Shown: positions 45,508 to 53,388 of the stretch, piece after piece | Layout: every line of letters begins with the position of its first letter | How positions within the stretch are numbered: position 1 is the first letter of the stretch | Source of the DNA: CAZUMW01 sp964621615 | Lineage (GTDB): Bacteria; Desulfobacterota; WTBG01; CAIYCZ01; CAIRTM01 | Reading direction: 5' to 3' | Assembly (NCBI GenBank): GCA_964621615.1 | Contig: CAZUMW010000007.1 | Span: forward strand, 1 to 64,000 | Length of the DNA stretch: 64,000 bases | The notes under the pieces: model-generated | Database searches by the model: none | What the model saw: only the letters and a program-made list of their open reading frames with translations | What the model was told of the DNA's origin: nothing | Position numbers and translations under genes: made by a program

Positions 45508-45834
45508 ATCATCCGGTTTAGAGGCTGTGTCGCAATTCAAATTGAGGGCAGAAAGCTGAATATTTCGGAATGATCGAACCCCTCAAAATCAAAAATATTT
45601 GTCTGGAGACCAAATGTGAAAGCCTCTTTTTTTTAAACAATCAATTACGACACAGCCTCTAAACCGGGGGATGACGATTTGTGCTGAGCAGTTGCCCCTG
45701 TTGTCATTGCCCGGCTCCGTCCGGGCAATCAAGTTGTTTTGTGAACGGCAAAATACGGACAAAATCATCATATTCCCACACACGTCAAACGCTGTGAGCA
45801 CCCGGCAGGACCGGGGGTTACCCATGAATGTTAA
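45508..45834. repeat. Intergenic mosaic palindromic repeat, copy 5 (split by a MITE)
   Basis: Module A is split by the MITE (left part 45508-45520, right part 45660-45674). Module B is at 45706-45729, module C near 45800-45815, and the copy ends ATGAATGTTAAT. It fills nearly all of the 406-nt gap between glgB and the GlgM-type gene. Confidence 0.82.
45521..45659. mobile_element. 139-bp MITE with TA duplication, inside an intergenic repeat
   Basis: The ends GAGGCTGTGTCGCAATT (45521-45537) and AATTACGACACAGCCTC (45643-45659) are inverted repeats, 16 of 17. TA flanks both sides (45519-45520, 45660-45661). Removing the element and one TA restores the ATCAYCCGGNTAAACCGGG palindrome of module A, seen intact at 30414 and 37992. 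There is no coding capacity, so it needs a transposase in trans. TA duplication suits IS630-like or some IS5-like families. Confidence 0.88.
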
Positions 45835-45858
45835 TCTAAACACCACACAAGCTCCGCC

Positions 45859-47079
45859 ATGAATATCCTGTATATAACAAACGAATTCCCCCCGCATGTC
45901 TACGGCGGTGCAGGCGTCCATATCGATCACCTGTCCCGCCATGTTGCTGCTGAAATGTCCGGTGAAGGAACGGTACGCGTGTTCTGCTTCGGAGAACAGA
46001 AAACACAAAACGGTATTGAGGTCAGCGGCTTTGCTGCGGAACAGCTTCTGCCCGCTCAGGACGCCCGCCACCTGAAACTATTTGATGCACTATATCGCAA
46101 CATTCGTATGGCCGGAACAGCAGATAATATAGACATCGTGCACTGCCACACTTGGTACGCACACCTTGCCGGCTGCATCATAAAGCAGCTCCTCGGGGTG
46201 CCGCTTGTGCTGACCACTCATTCCCTTGAGCCGCACCGCCCCTGGAAAGAAGAGCAGCTCGGCAGCGCCTACCGGGCAAGCCTCTGGATTGAAAAGACGG
46301 CCTACCGGAACGCAGACGGCATTATTGCGGTCTCCCGCTCCATGAAGCAGGACGCTGCGTCTCTGTATGGCGTATCACATGAAAACATACGCATTATTCA
46401 CAATGGCATTGACCCGAATCGATTCAGCCCGTCCCCCTGCCCGGAAACGCTTCGCCGCTACGGCATCGATCCTGATCTTCCCTACGTCCTGTTTGTTGGC
46501 CGCATAACCAGGCAGAAAGGCATTATTCACCTGGTCAATGCTATTAAATATATTCAGTGCGGGATCCAGATTGTCCTGTGCACGGGCGAGCCGGATACGA
46601 AAGCCATCTCCCGTGAAATGCACAGCGCGGTCGCCGATGCCGGAAGCAGCACCACTAACAATATTATCTGGATACCGGAGGTCGTCCCGGTTGACAGCCT
46701 CGTCCATCTCTACACGCATGCATCCGTTTTTGTGTGTCCCTCGGTGTATGAGCCGTTCGGCATTATAAATCTGGAGGCCATGGCCTGCGGCACGCCGGTA
46801 GTGGCCTCGGCGGTAGGGGGTATTCCCGATATCATCATTGAAAACGAAACCGGCCTGCTGGTTCCGTTTACTCCTGTCAGCGCTGAAAACCCCGAGCCCG
46901 AAAGCCCTGACCGTTTCAGCCGCGATCTTGCAGCTTCGGTCAACCGGCTGCTCGCCTCGCCTGACCGCATTCAGACAATGAGCACGGCAGCCCGAAAAAG
47001 AGTTGAGGATAATTTCACCTGGACAGCTGTTGCCCGACAGACAGTCGATTATTACCGTGAGCTTACGGGAGGGGCATAG
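45859..47079 (+). CDS. glgM: GT4 glycogen synthase / maltose-1-phosphate synthase (GlgM-like)
   Basis: A 406-residue GT-B retaining glycosyltransferase: NEFPPHVYGGAGVHIDHLSR near the N-terminus (donor loop), YVLFVGRITRQKGIIHLVNA starting the C-terminal Rossmann domain, and EPFGIINLEAMACGTPVVAS with the catalytic-site Glu motif. This short GT4 form resembles the actinobacterial enzyme that uses ADP-glucose to make maltose-1-phosphate in the GlgE pathway (family knowledge), rather than the 470-residue GT5 GlgA. It follows glgB after a repeat-filled gap and probably has its own promoter. No glgC is present in the window. Confidence 0.82.
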   Translation: MNILYITNEFPPHVYGGAGVHIDHLSRHVAAEMSGEGTVRVFCFGEQKTQNGIEVSGFAAEQLLPAQDARHLKLFDALYRNIRMAGTADNIDIVHCHTWYAHLAGCIIKQLLGVPLVLTTHSLEPHRPWKEEQLGSAYRASLWIEKTAYRNADGIIAVSRSMKQDAASLYGVSHENIRIIHNGIDPNRFSPSPCPETLRRYGIDPDLPYVLFVGRITRQKGIIHLVNAIKYIQCGIQIVLCTGEPDTKAISREMHSAVADAGSSTTNNIIWIPEVVPVDSLVHLYTHASVFVCPSVYEPFGIINLEAMACGTPVVASAVGGIPDIIIENETGLLVPFTPVSAENPEPESPDRFSRDLAASVNRLLASPDRIQTMSTAARKRVEDNFTWTAVARQTVDYYRELTGGA

Positions 47080-47335
47080 CGCAAATCAGCACGGGAGCAA
47101 TAATGGTGGTGCGCCGTAACCGCCATGCATTATTCTGCTTTCATGCCGTATCCCGCCAGCGTGGGTATCCGGCACATCCATAGCATGTGCAAACAATAAA
47201 ACCGGGGAAGCCGGGTGCTGACAATACGTTTCAAGGCGCCCCTGGCCTCGTTCGGGACGGAGTCGCGCAATGGGCAGCACCGATACCGTTTACAAACCGC
47301 AGCGGCCTGCCCGCTGAAGACCGGGGAGGAACCCA

Positions 47336-48067
47336 ATGAACGTTTTTCTGATGATCATCACGATTGTCGTATCCATGATCGTTGTGCGAATCGGAGCGGT
47401 TGCCTTCGAGCTGACGGGACTCGAGTGGGGGGTTGCCAAATTTCAGGCGATGTCCTGCTTCTCGGGAACCGGGTTCACCACGCGGGAGGCAGAGCTGATC
47501 CTGAGCCACCCGCAGCGAAGGCGTATTGCAACCTACCTGATGATACTGGGCAACGCAGGTCTGGTGACGCTGATAGCAACGTTTGCAAACTCGCTGAGCC
47601 CTGACGCGCTTTTTCTGACAATACATATCCCCTTTATTCCCGATTTTCTTCCGGTCATTCTCATGCCGTGGATAAATCTGGGCATCATTGTACTGTCCCT
47701 GTTTCTCATCTACCGGTATGCGGTTAATTCCGATCTGACCAGGCGGCTTTTAAATGCAATACAGACTAAGCTTGTTGAACAGGGCATCCTTAAAACGGTT
47801 CCGTTTGAGGAACTTCTGCTGACTGCCGGTGATTACGGCATAATCCGTATCGATACCGGTCAGGCTGCCGGGCTGCAGGGAAAAAATATCGCCGATTCCG
47901 GCCTGCGCTCAGAGGAAATCACAGTTATTGCAATCGAGCGCGGAGACACTGTTCTTCCACAACCCTCCGTTGATACTGAGATAATTCCAGGAGATGTTTT
48001 CATCTGTTTCGGCAAGCTTCAGGATATCCGGACGAAATTGCAGAATATTGAGTGTTCGGATTGTTGA
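47336..48067 (+). CDS. Membrane protein with TrkA-C domain
   Basis: A 243-residue protein: three hydrophobic helices (about residues 3-22, 68-88 and 99-125), with a conserved cytoplasmic stretch MSCFSGTGFTTREAELIL, then a TrkA-C (RCK-C) domain at residues 160-240 (AAGLQGKNIADSGLRSEEIT). TrkA-C domains bind small ligands and regulate K+ or other transporters. The N-terminal loop resembles Trk/Ktr pore segments (SGTGFTT), but with one repeat only, so transport is uncertain. GGAGGAA precedes the ATG. A good terminator follows. Confidence 0.8.
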   Translation: MNVFLMIITIVVSMIVVRIGAVAFELTGLEWGVAKFQAMSCFSGTGFTTREAELILSHPQRRRIATYLMILGNAGLVTLIATFANSLSPDALFLTIHIPFIPDFLPVILMPWINLGIIVLSLFLIYRYAVNSDLTRRLLNAIQTKLVEQGILKTVPFEELLLTAGDYGIIRIDTGQAAGLQGKNIADSGLRSEEITVIAIERGDTVLPQPSVDTEIIPGDVFICFGKLQDIRTKLQNIECSDC

Positions 48068-48114
48068 GAAAAAGGAAAATATTATAAAAAATATATTTTT
48101 TTGCTTTTCAACAG

Positions 48115-48139
48115 CCGGGCATTCGTGCCCGGTTTTTTT
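48115..48139 (+). terminator. Rho-independent terminator after the TrkA-C gene
   Basis: CCGGGCA-TTCG-TGCCCGG stem with a stable tetraloop followed by seven T. It ends the transcript 47 nt after the stop. Confidence 0.88.
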
Positions 48140-48173
48140 ATTGTGTGAATTATTCATATTATGAAATTTTAAC

Positions 48174-48205
48174 TTGACAAATTTTCCGGCATTGGGGATT
48201 ATAAT
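48174..48205 (+). promoter_or_regulatory. Probable promoter of the secreted hydrolase
   Basis: TTGACA (48174-48179) with GATTAT at 17-nt spacing (48197-48202), or TATAAT at 20 nt (48200-48205). The ATG is at 48372, giving a leader of roughly 150 nt with no other feature seen. Confidence 0.45.
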
Positions 48206-48371
48206 AATATACCGGCCAGACGGTTTACTTTAAATCGTACCAATTCTCTTCCATAACCACATGGTCTCAGCAATCCTGCATACCGAACGATCTCCCCCCT
48301 TTGATTTCCAACGGAAACCATCATACATTAAAAATTCACGGCAAACACTTCACATCACGGGGGAGTCATTG

Positions 48372-49361
48372 ATGACGAAAAAATTGATATCGATGCTTGG
48401 TGCATTATTGCTTATCGGTCACTGTTCAATCGTATTTGCGGGCGGCAGCGAGCCCGAGCCGCCGGGGCAGCCTGAAACAGGCTACGGATCAGCTGGACAA
48501 TATATCTGCTCGGATTACGACCTGACCATGTTCGGCAGCATCAGCGACGGCACAAAAACATACATATTTGTCCCCGAAAGCCTGAAAAACGGCTCCAGCG
48601 CTCCGGTCATTATTCACCTTCACGGTGCCCTTCTGATCGGCCCTGAAATCTACTGGACCACGCTGCGGCATTTTATGAAGCTGGGGTATATTGTTATCCA
48701 TCCGCAATTCAACAAAGGCTACACAGGCGTTCTCAGCGACACCAATCAATATGACATGATCGCGCGGGCAATCGACAGCGTAAACCAGGCCCTTGCAATG
48801 CTCGGGGATGTTGCGGAAACCGGCAGCATGTACATTTACGGTCACTCGCTCGGCGGCCTTATCGGCATGTGCTGGGAGGGTGCAGGTGGGCCCCCGGTGG
48901 CAGGCCGGGTGCTTGCACACCCGAACACCGATCCCAATGCGCAGGGCGGCCTTCAGCCCGAGATAACGGCGCTCGACTATGTAACCATGGCTCCGGCGGC
49001 AACCGGCCCGGTAATCATTATCGGGGGTAATCAGGATGAAATCGCACCCCTTGACCAGCAGATTGATGCGTTCAATGCGCTCACAGGCGCTACCCCGAAA
49101 AAAGTGTTTTATATGCACGGTGACTGGTACGGCAGCCCCAACCTGGATGCCGACCACATGGCTGCAATCAACGACGACGGCCTGATTCCCGGCTGGGCAA
49201 TGGACATGTTCGGGGGTGACGGCGAAGTCGATGCGCTTGACTGGCGATACTATCATGTAGCCGTTGAGGCGCTCATTGACGGTGTCGTCGATGTACCCTG
49301 GGATATGGGTACCTGGAGCGACGGGACGCCTGTAAACACCCCCGTTGATGAAACCCCCTGA
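48372..49361 (+). CDS. Secreted alpha/beta-hydrolase
   Basis: A 329-residue exported protein. The signal peptide (MTKKLISMLGALLLIGHCSIVFA) is cut near residue 24. The alpha/beta-hydrolase core carries HLHGALLIGPEIYW (oxyanion region), nucleophile Ser in YGHSLGG, Asp in GGNQDEIAP and His in LDADHMAAI, so the triad is complete. It resembles polyester depolymerase/feruloyl-esterase-like lipases. The substrate is unknown. GGGGGAG lies 7 nt before ATG 48372; an earlier in-frame start at 48261 would hide the signal peptide. It is a single gene flanked by terminators. Confidence 0.8.
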   Translation: MTKKLISMLGALLLIGHCSIVFAGGSEPEPPGQPETGYGSAGQYICSDYDLTMFGSISDGTKTYIFVPESLKNGSSAPVIIHLHGALLIGPEIYWTTLRHFMKLGYIVIHPQFNKGYTGVLSDTNQYDMIARAIDSVNQALAMLGDVAETGSMYIYGHSLGGLIGMCWEGAGGPPVAGRVLAHPNTDPNAQGGLQPEITALDYVTMAPAATGPVIIIGGNQDEIAPLDQQIDAFNALTGATPKKVFYMHGDWYGSPNLDADHMAAINDDGLIPGWAMDMFGGDGEVDALDWRYYHVAVEALIDGVVDVPWDMGTWSDGTPVNTPVDETP

Positions 49362-49390
49362 TATCGTATGTACCAGTGTTAACCACACAA

Positions 49391-49421
49391 AAAAAATCCG
49401 GCTCTCGGGCCGGATTTTTTT
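49391..49421. terminator. Bidirectional terminator between convergent genes
   Basis: A-run, ATCCGGC stem, TCTCG loop, GCCGGAT and a T-run form a near-perfect palindrome, so it can work on both strands. It serves the hydrolase (plus) and the small Cys protein (minus). Confidence 0.88.
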
Positions 49422-49453
49422 TGTGTCTTTAGAAACTGCGGCGATGTGCGTGT

Positions 49454-49690
49454 TCAGATTTCCTTTTTCATGCGCTCCATCATGGGCTGCATCTGCTCAC
49501 GAAACGCCGGGCACGAGGGACATTTCTGAACCATAAAACCGGCCCATTTCTTTTTTTCATCTTCCGGCAGGTCCTTGATAACTGCTATCCAGTCAAATTC
49601 CCAGCAGTTTTTGCCCTGTTCCTTTGCAGGGCAGGTAATTCCTTTTTTGGCCAGACATTCCGGATTAATCATGCTGCATTCATTTTCCAT
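49454..49690 (-). CDS. Small cysteine-containing protein
   Basis: A 78-residue protein with six Cys at about positions 5, 12, 20, 29, 57 and 60, including a CPSC pair. The middle (WEFDWIAVIKDLPEDEKKKW) looks helical. Cys spacing suggests a small Zn or Fe-S site. No family name is certain; similar short proteins occur in anaerobic sediment bacteria, to my knowledge without function. A run of G precedes the ATG. The 527-nt gap 49691-50217 beyond it has two small GC hairpins (for example AACGGCATGTGCCGTT at 49967-49982) and no gene. Confidence 0.65.
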   Translation of the reverse strand: MENECSMINPECLAKKGITCPAKEQGKNCWEFDWIAVIKDLPEDEKKKWAGFMVQKCPSCPAFREQMQPMMERMKKEI

Positions 49691-50217
49691 AGCCTGATCC
49701 CCCCTGAGTATGGTTTGTGTTTACAATACGCCGATAACAGCTTTTTTCCTGTATTCATGCCTGCTTAAACGGCTCTATGCATAAATCAGAAAAACAGTCA
49801 GCACAATATAGGAATTGGAGGCATATGTCAATTTCATCATCCTGTTGACAACACCGCCGCGATGCCCTATTTTCTACAAACATCAGCAGCAGTGTCCAAT
49901 ATAATTTACGAAGCCGGTTCGGGCGGGGCCCTGCGGAGCCCCCGCAACAAGTTTAGAAGGTGATGGAACGGCATGTGCCGTTATGTTTCAGTACACACAC
50001 GGCCCGGCGGACGGTGCTGCCCGGGACAATTCCTGCACAATGCCTGTTGCGTAGTTACACATAGCAGCATCGGGCCGCCCATGAAGTGAGGTTTTATCTG
50101 GCGGCGGCTCCACAGGGCCCCGCCCTAACCGGCTTTTGCTCAATGCTTTCATTTATTTTGGACACGTTTGGAAAATCATATATATGTACAGGCGTAATTC
50201 CTGACAGCGGATACCTT

Positions 50218-52137
50218 ATGCACTTACAACAGCGATCCCTACGGCACACACTTCCGAAACAGTATCTTCTGCTTTCGGCCGCGGCTCTCATTGTGCTTAC
50301 CGCCGCCTGCTATATACAGGTATATTCCTTTGATTTCATCTATATCGACGATGATGTGTACGTAATTGACAACCCCCTCGTGCGCGGGGGATTCACTGCG
50401 CAAAACATGAAACATGTCTTCACCAGTTTCCGCGGCGGCATATGGATGCCGCTCACGACGCTGAGCTTCATGGCAGACTATACGCTCTACGGTCTTGATC
50501 CCGGCGGATATCATATTACAAACCTGATGCTGCACTGCGCAAACACGGTGCTGCTTTTTCTTGCCCTGTTCAGCATGACAGGTGCGCTGTGGAAATCTTT
50601 TTTTGTGGCTGCGCTGTTCGGGGTACACCCGCTGCATGTTGAATCCGTGGCCTGGATCACCGAGCGCAAGGATGTGCTCAGTACATTTTTTTTCATGCTC
50701 TGCCTGCTCACCTATCGCTCATATGTCCGGCAGCGGGGAATCGGTAAATACGCGGCGCTGATTATTCTGTTCTGCGCAGGGCTTATGGCAAAGCCGATGC
50801 TGGTCACTCTGCCTGCAGTGCTGCTGGTCCTTGACTGGTGGCCTTTGCAGCGCTTTTACAATAAAAACCATCGCCTGAGCGGTGTTCTTGCAGAAAAAAT
50901 ACCGCTTTTTGCCATTTCTGCTGCTGCAGGCTTCATCGCCTACAGCGCGCAGCAGCACGGGGAAAGCCTGACCGGGTTTGAGGCCCTTCCTCTTGCGCAC
51001 CGGGTGGCAAACGCGCTTAACGCCTACGGCGCCTATCTGCTGCAGACTGCGATGCCCCGCGGCATGGGAGTATTATACCCGCATCCGGGGCTGGACGTTT
51101 CGTTTCGGGCCGCCGGTTTTTCATCACTGGCTCTTATACTGACGAGCGCAGCCGCCATACGGCTCAGGCACGCCGTGCCGGCGTTATTAACGGGATGGCT
51201 GTGGTTTCTGGGAACGCTGGCCCCGGTGATCGGCCTGATTCAGATAGGCGCACACGCACGGGCGGACCGGTTCATGTATATTCCGCTTATCGGCATAGGA
51301 ATCGCCGCTTCATGGGGCCTGCCGCGGCTTTTGTCCGCTCTGCCGAAGCCCGGCGCGGTGGCTGGACCGCTGGCGGCGGCTGTGCTCGGAGCGTTCAGCG
51401 TTGTGACCGCCGTGCAGGTATCGCACTGGAAAAACAGCGTTACCCTTTTCACCCACACCCTGCAGGTCACCGAAAACAATTTCCGCATTCACAACAACCT
51501 GGGGCATGTGTACTACAAAAAGGGGCTGATTGACAAAGCCCTGGAGCACTTCGCCCGGGCCGTTGCCATAAAACCGTCATATGCTCGCTGCAGATACAAC
51601 TACGGCGTTGCTCTTCGTGACCAGGAGCGCTTCAAAGAAGCGCTGGGGCATTTCTCAGCAGCGGTCCGGCTCGATCCCGGCAATGCGCGGTACCGCACGG
51701 CCCTGGGCGGGGTGCTTTTTGAGCTTAAACAATACGAACGTGCCCGCACCCATTTTGTCAGGGCTATGGAGCTCAATCCCGACAGCCGTACAGCGGTAAA
51801 CAATTATGCGGGTCTGCTGGTACGGCAGGGCGCGCTGGAGGATGCCGCAGCCCTGTACCGTGAGCTTCTGAAAGAAAACCCCGGCTATGCCACGGCACAC
51901 TACAATCTGGGGGCTGCGCTGTACCGGCTGGGCCGCCTTGAAGATGCGGCAGAGGAGTTTCAGGAAGCAATCCGGAACCGCCCCCGCTACGGAAAAGCAT
52001 ACTATGCCCTGGGAACCATACGGTACCGGCAGGGTCAGCTGGATGAGTCGGTTGCTTTGCTTCGGGAAGCGCGCACGCTTATGCCCGGCCATGCAGGCGT
52101 CAGAGAACAGCTGCAAAAAGCGCTGAAACAAAACTAA
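50218..52137 (+). CDS. TMTC-like GT-C membrane glycosyltransferase with TPR domain
   Basis: A 639-residue protein. The N-terminal two thirds (residues 1-420) has about ten membrane helices, with a first periplasmic loop FIYIDDDVYVIDNPLVRGG (the acidic catalytic motif of GT-C enzymes) and HPLHVESVAWITERKDVLST, characteristic of the TMTC/DUF1736 family. The C-terminal third holds about six TPR repeats (for example KGLIDKALEHFARAVAIKPS). TMTC proteins are O-mannosyltransferases in animals; bacterial homologues are little known. ATG 50218 has only a weak ribosome site. It is convergent with the double-receiver gene (4-nt overlap). Confidence 0.82.
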   Translation: MHLQQRSLRHTLPKQYLLLSAAALIVLTAACYIQVYSFDFIYIDDDVYVIDNPLVRGGFTAQNMKHVFTSFRGGIWMPLTTLSFMADYTLYGLDPGGYHITNLMLHCANTVLLFLALFSMTGALWKSFFVAALFGVHPLHVESVAWITERKDVLSTFFFMLCLLTYRSYVRQRGIGKYAALIILFCAGLMAKPMLVTLPAVLLVLDWWPLQRFYNKNHRLSGVLAEKIPLFAISAAAGFIAYSAQQHGESLTGFEALPLAHRVANALNAYGAYLLQTAMPRGMGVLYPHPGLDVSFRAAGFSSLALILTSAAAIRLRHAVPALLTGWLWFLGTLAPVIGLIQIGAHARADRFMYIPLIGIGIAASWGLPRLLSALPKPGAVAGPLAAAVLGAFSVVTAVQVSHWKNSVTLFTHTLQVTENNFRIHNNLGHVYYKKGLIDKALEHFARAVAIKPSYARCRYNYGVALRDQERFKEALGHFSAAVRLDPGNARYRTALGGVLFELKQYERARTHFVRAMELNPDSRTAVNNYAGLLVRQGALEDAAALYRELLKENPGYATAHYNLGAALYRLGRLEDAAEEFQEAIRNRPRYGKAYYALGTIRYRQGQLDESVALLREARTLMPGHAGVREQLQKALKQN

Positions 52138-52976
52138 CTATGCACCACGCCCTCATACACCTCCTGCATCGAATCGCCCGCTGTCAGCTTTCTCTCGACG
52201 GCATCTGTAAGCCGGTCAAGCCTGTACGGCTTTTCAAGGAATGCGTCCGCTTTCACTGCAGCGGCAAGCACGGTTCTTGACGTGCCCCCATACGCGCCGC
52301 TGGTAATAATAAAGGGCATATCGGGCCTGATACGAAGGACTTCCAGCAGGAGCTGATCCCCGTTCATCCCGGGCATGATAATATCGGTTATAACAAGATC
52401 GAAGCCGTCCGGGTCGGCATAAAACAGATCGAACGCCTCCCTGCCGTTTTCTGCTGCAACGACCCTGTAGCCGCTGCGCTCAAGCTTCATGCGGTATGTC
52501 GTGCGTATCGATTCCTCATCGTCAACAAGCAATATAGCCGGCCGCTGCATATTCATATGTCTGTCACTACTGTGCCCAGCACCCGTCATTGTATGCTGTA
52601 ATATAACCTCAATCAGCCGGTCGTGTGAGAACGGCTTCATAAGGACCGCTGCTGCGCCGTTTTCATAATGTGCCGAGATATCGTTTTTTTCGATTGAACC
52701 GGTCATGACGATACAGGGCGTATCCGGGCGGAAAGCGGTTATGTGTTTCAGCATCTCGGTTCCCGGCATGCCGGCCATAAGCCCGTTCATCAGGATAACA
52801 TCCACCTTCGCGCCATTTTCAAGGAATGCAAGCGCGCACTGCGGATCCTGCTGCAGGGTAAAATGCTCGATCCCTGCGATGCGGAAGCTGCGCTGTATCG
52901 ATTCGAGAAAATCGACTTCATCCTCTATCACGACAATATGGGGCTGTGTGTCACCGAATCCGGGGTTTTTGCTCAT
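52134..52976 (-). CDS. Double-receiver response regulator without output domain
   Basis: A 280-residue protein with two receiver domains. Receiver 1 (residues 12-130) has Asn64 in VILMNGLMAG at the phospho-acceptor place, and Pro of the following MPG replaced by Ala, though Lys114 and the acidic pair EDE are kept, so it should not be phosphorylated normally. Receiver 2 (residues 146-270) is canonical with Asp198 in LVITDIIMPG. There is no DNA-binding domain, so it acts by protein contact. A kinase is not encoded nearby. A NarL-type palindrome lies about 140 nt upstream. Confidence 0.88.
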   Translation of the reverse strand: MSKNPGFGDTQPHIVVIEDEVDFLESIQRSFRIAGIEHFTLQQDPQCALAFLENGAKVDVILMNGLMAGMPGTEMLKHITAFRPDTPCIVMTGSIEKNDISAHYENGAAAVLMKPFSHDRLIEVILQHTMTGAGHSSDRHMNMQRPAILLVDDEESIRTTYRMKLERSGYRVVAAENGREAFDLFYADPDGFDLVITDIIMPGMNGDQLLLEVLRIRPDMPFIITSGAYGGTSRTVLAAAVKADAFLEKPYRLDRLTDAVERKLTAGDSMQEVYEGVVHS

Positions 52977-53281
52977 GCCGATCTCCTTTCTGCAGCATTG
53001 TTCATATCAACCGTTAATGCCTAAAAGATATGATATGCGGTGTGCCGTATGCATATGTCACACATACTAGTTGATCGGCAGAATCTTTTCCATCCGGACA
53101 AACAGGAATTTTGATTAGGATATTTCTTAGGGTAATTTGAACTGAACTGCTCCCCCGACATGTGTGGGTAGAGTCAGCATTTGAAAAAGCGGATAGGCAA
53201 TTCCAGGCCGTAGGGCGGACAAAGCGCAGCGTGTCCGCCGCTGGTTCCACAGACAGGTTCAGCCGCGCTCCCCCCCCAACC

Positions 53282-53303
53282 GGTGGACACTTCCGTGTCC
53301 ACC
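53282..53303. repeat. Short perfect hairpin
   Basis: GGTGGACAC-TTCC-GTGTCCACC, nine bp with a TTCC loop, within the 412-nt gap 52977-53388. Near it (53208-53237) a GTAGGGCGGACAAAGCGCAG stretch resembles common REP-like intergenic sequences. There is no T-run on either side. The gap also holds the second CTAAGA-like motif (53115-53130). Confidence 0.5.
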
Positions 53304-53388
53304 CTGCTGCGCGCATTTTCCCCTCATCGCCAAATGGCACAATTATAAGGGGATTTCCAAACCCGGATCCATTCCCCCTCGCCCGCAA

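Noticed and set aside
45521..45659. Could the 139-bp element be a remnant of an IS with its transposase gene?
   Set aside because: There is no coding capacity, and both ends and the TA duplication are intact, so it is a complete small non-autonomous element.
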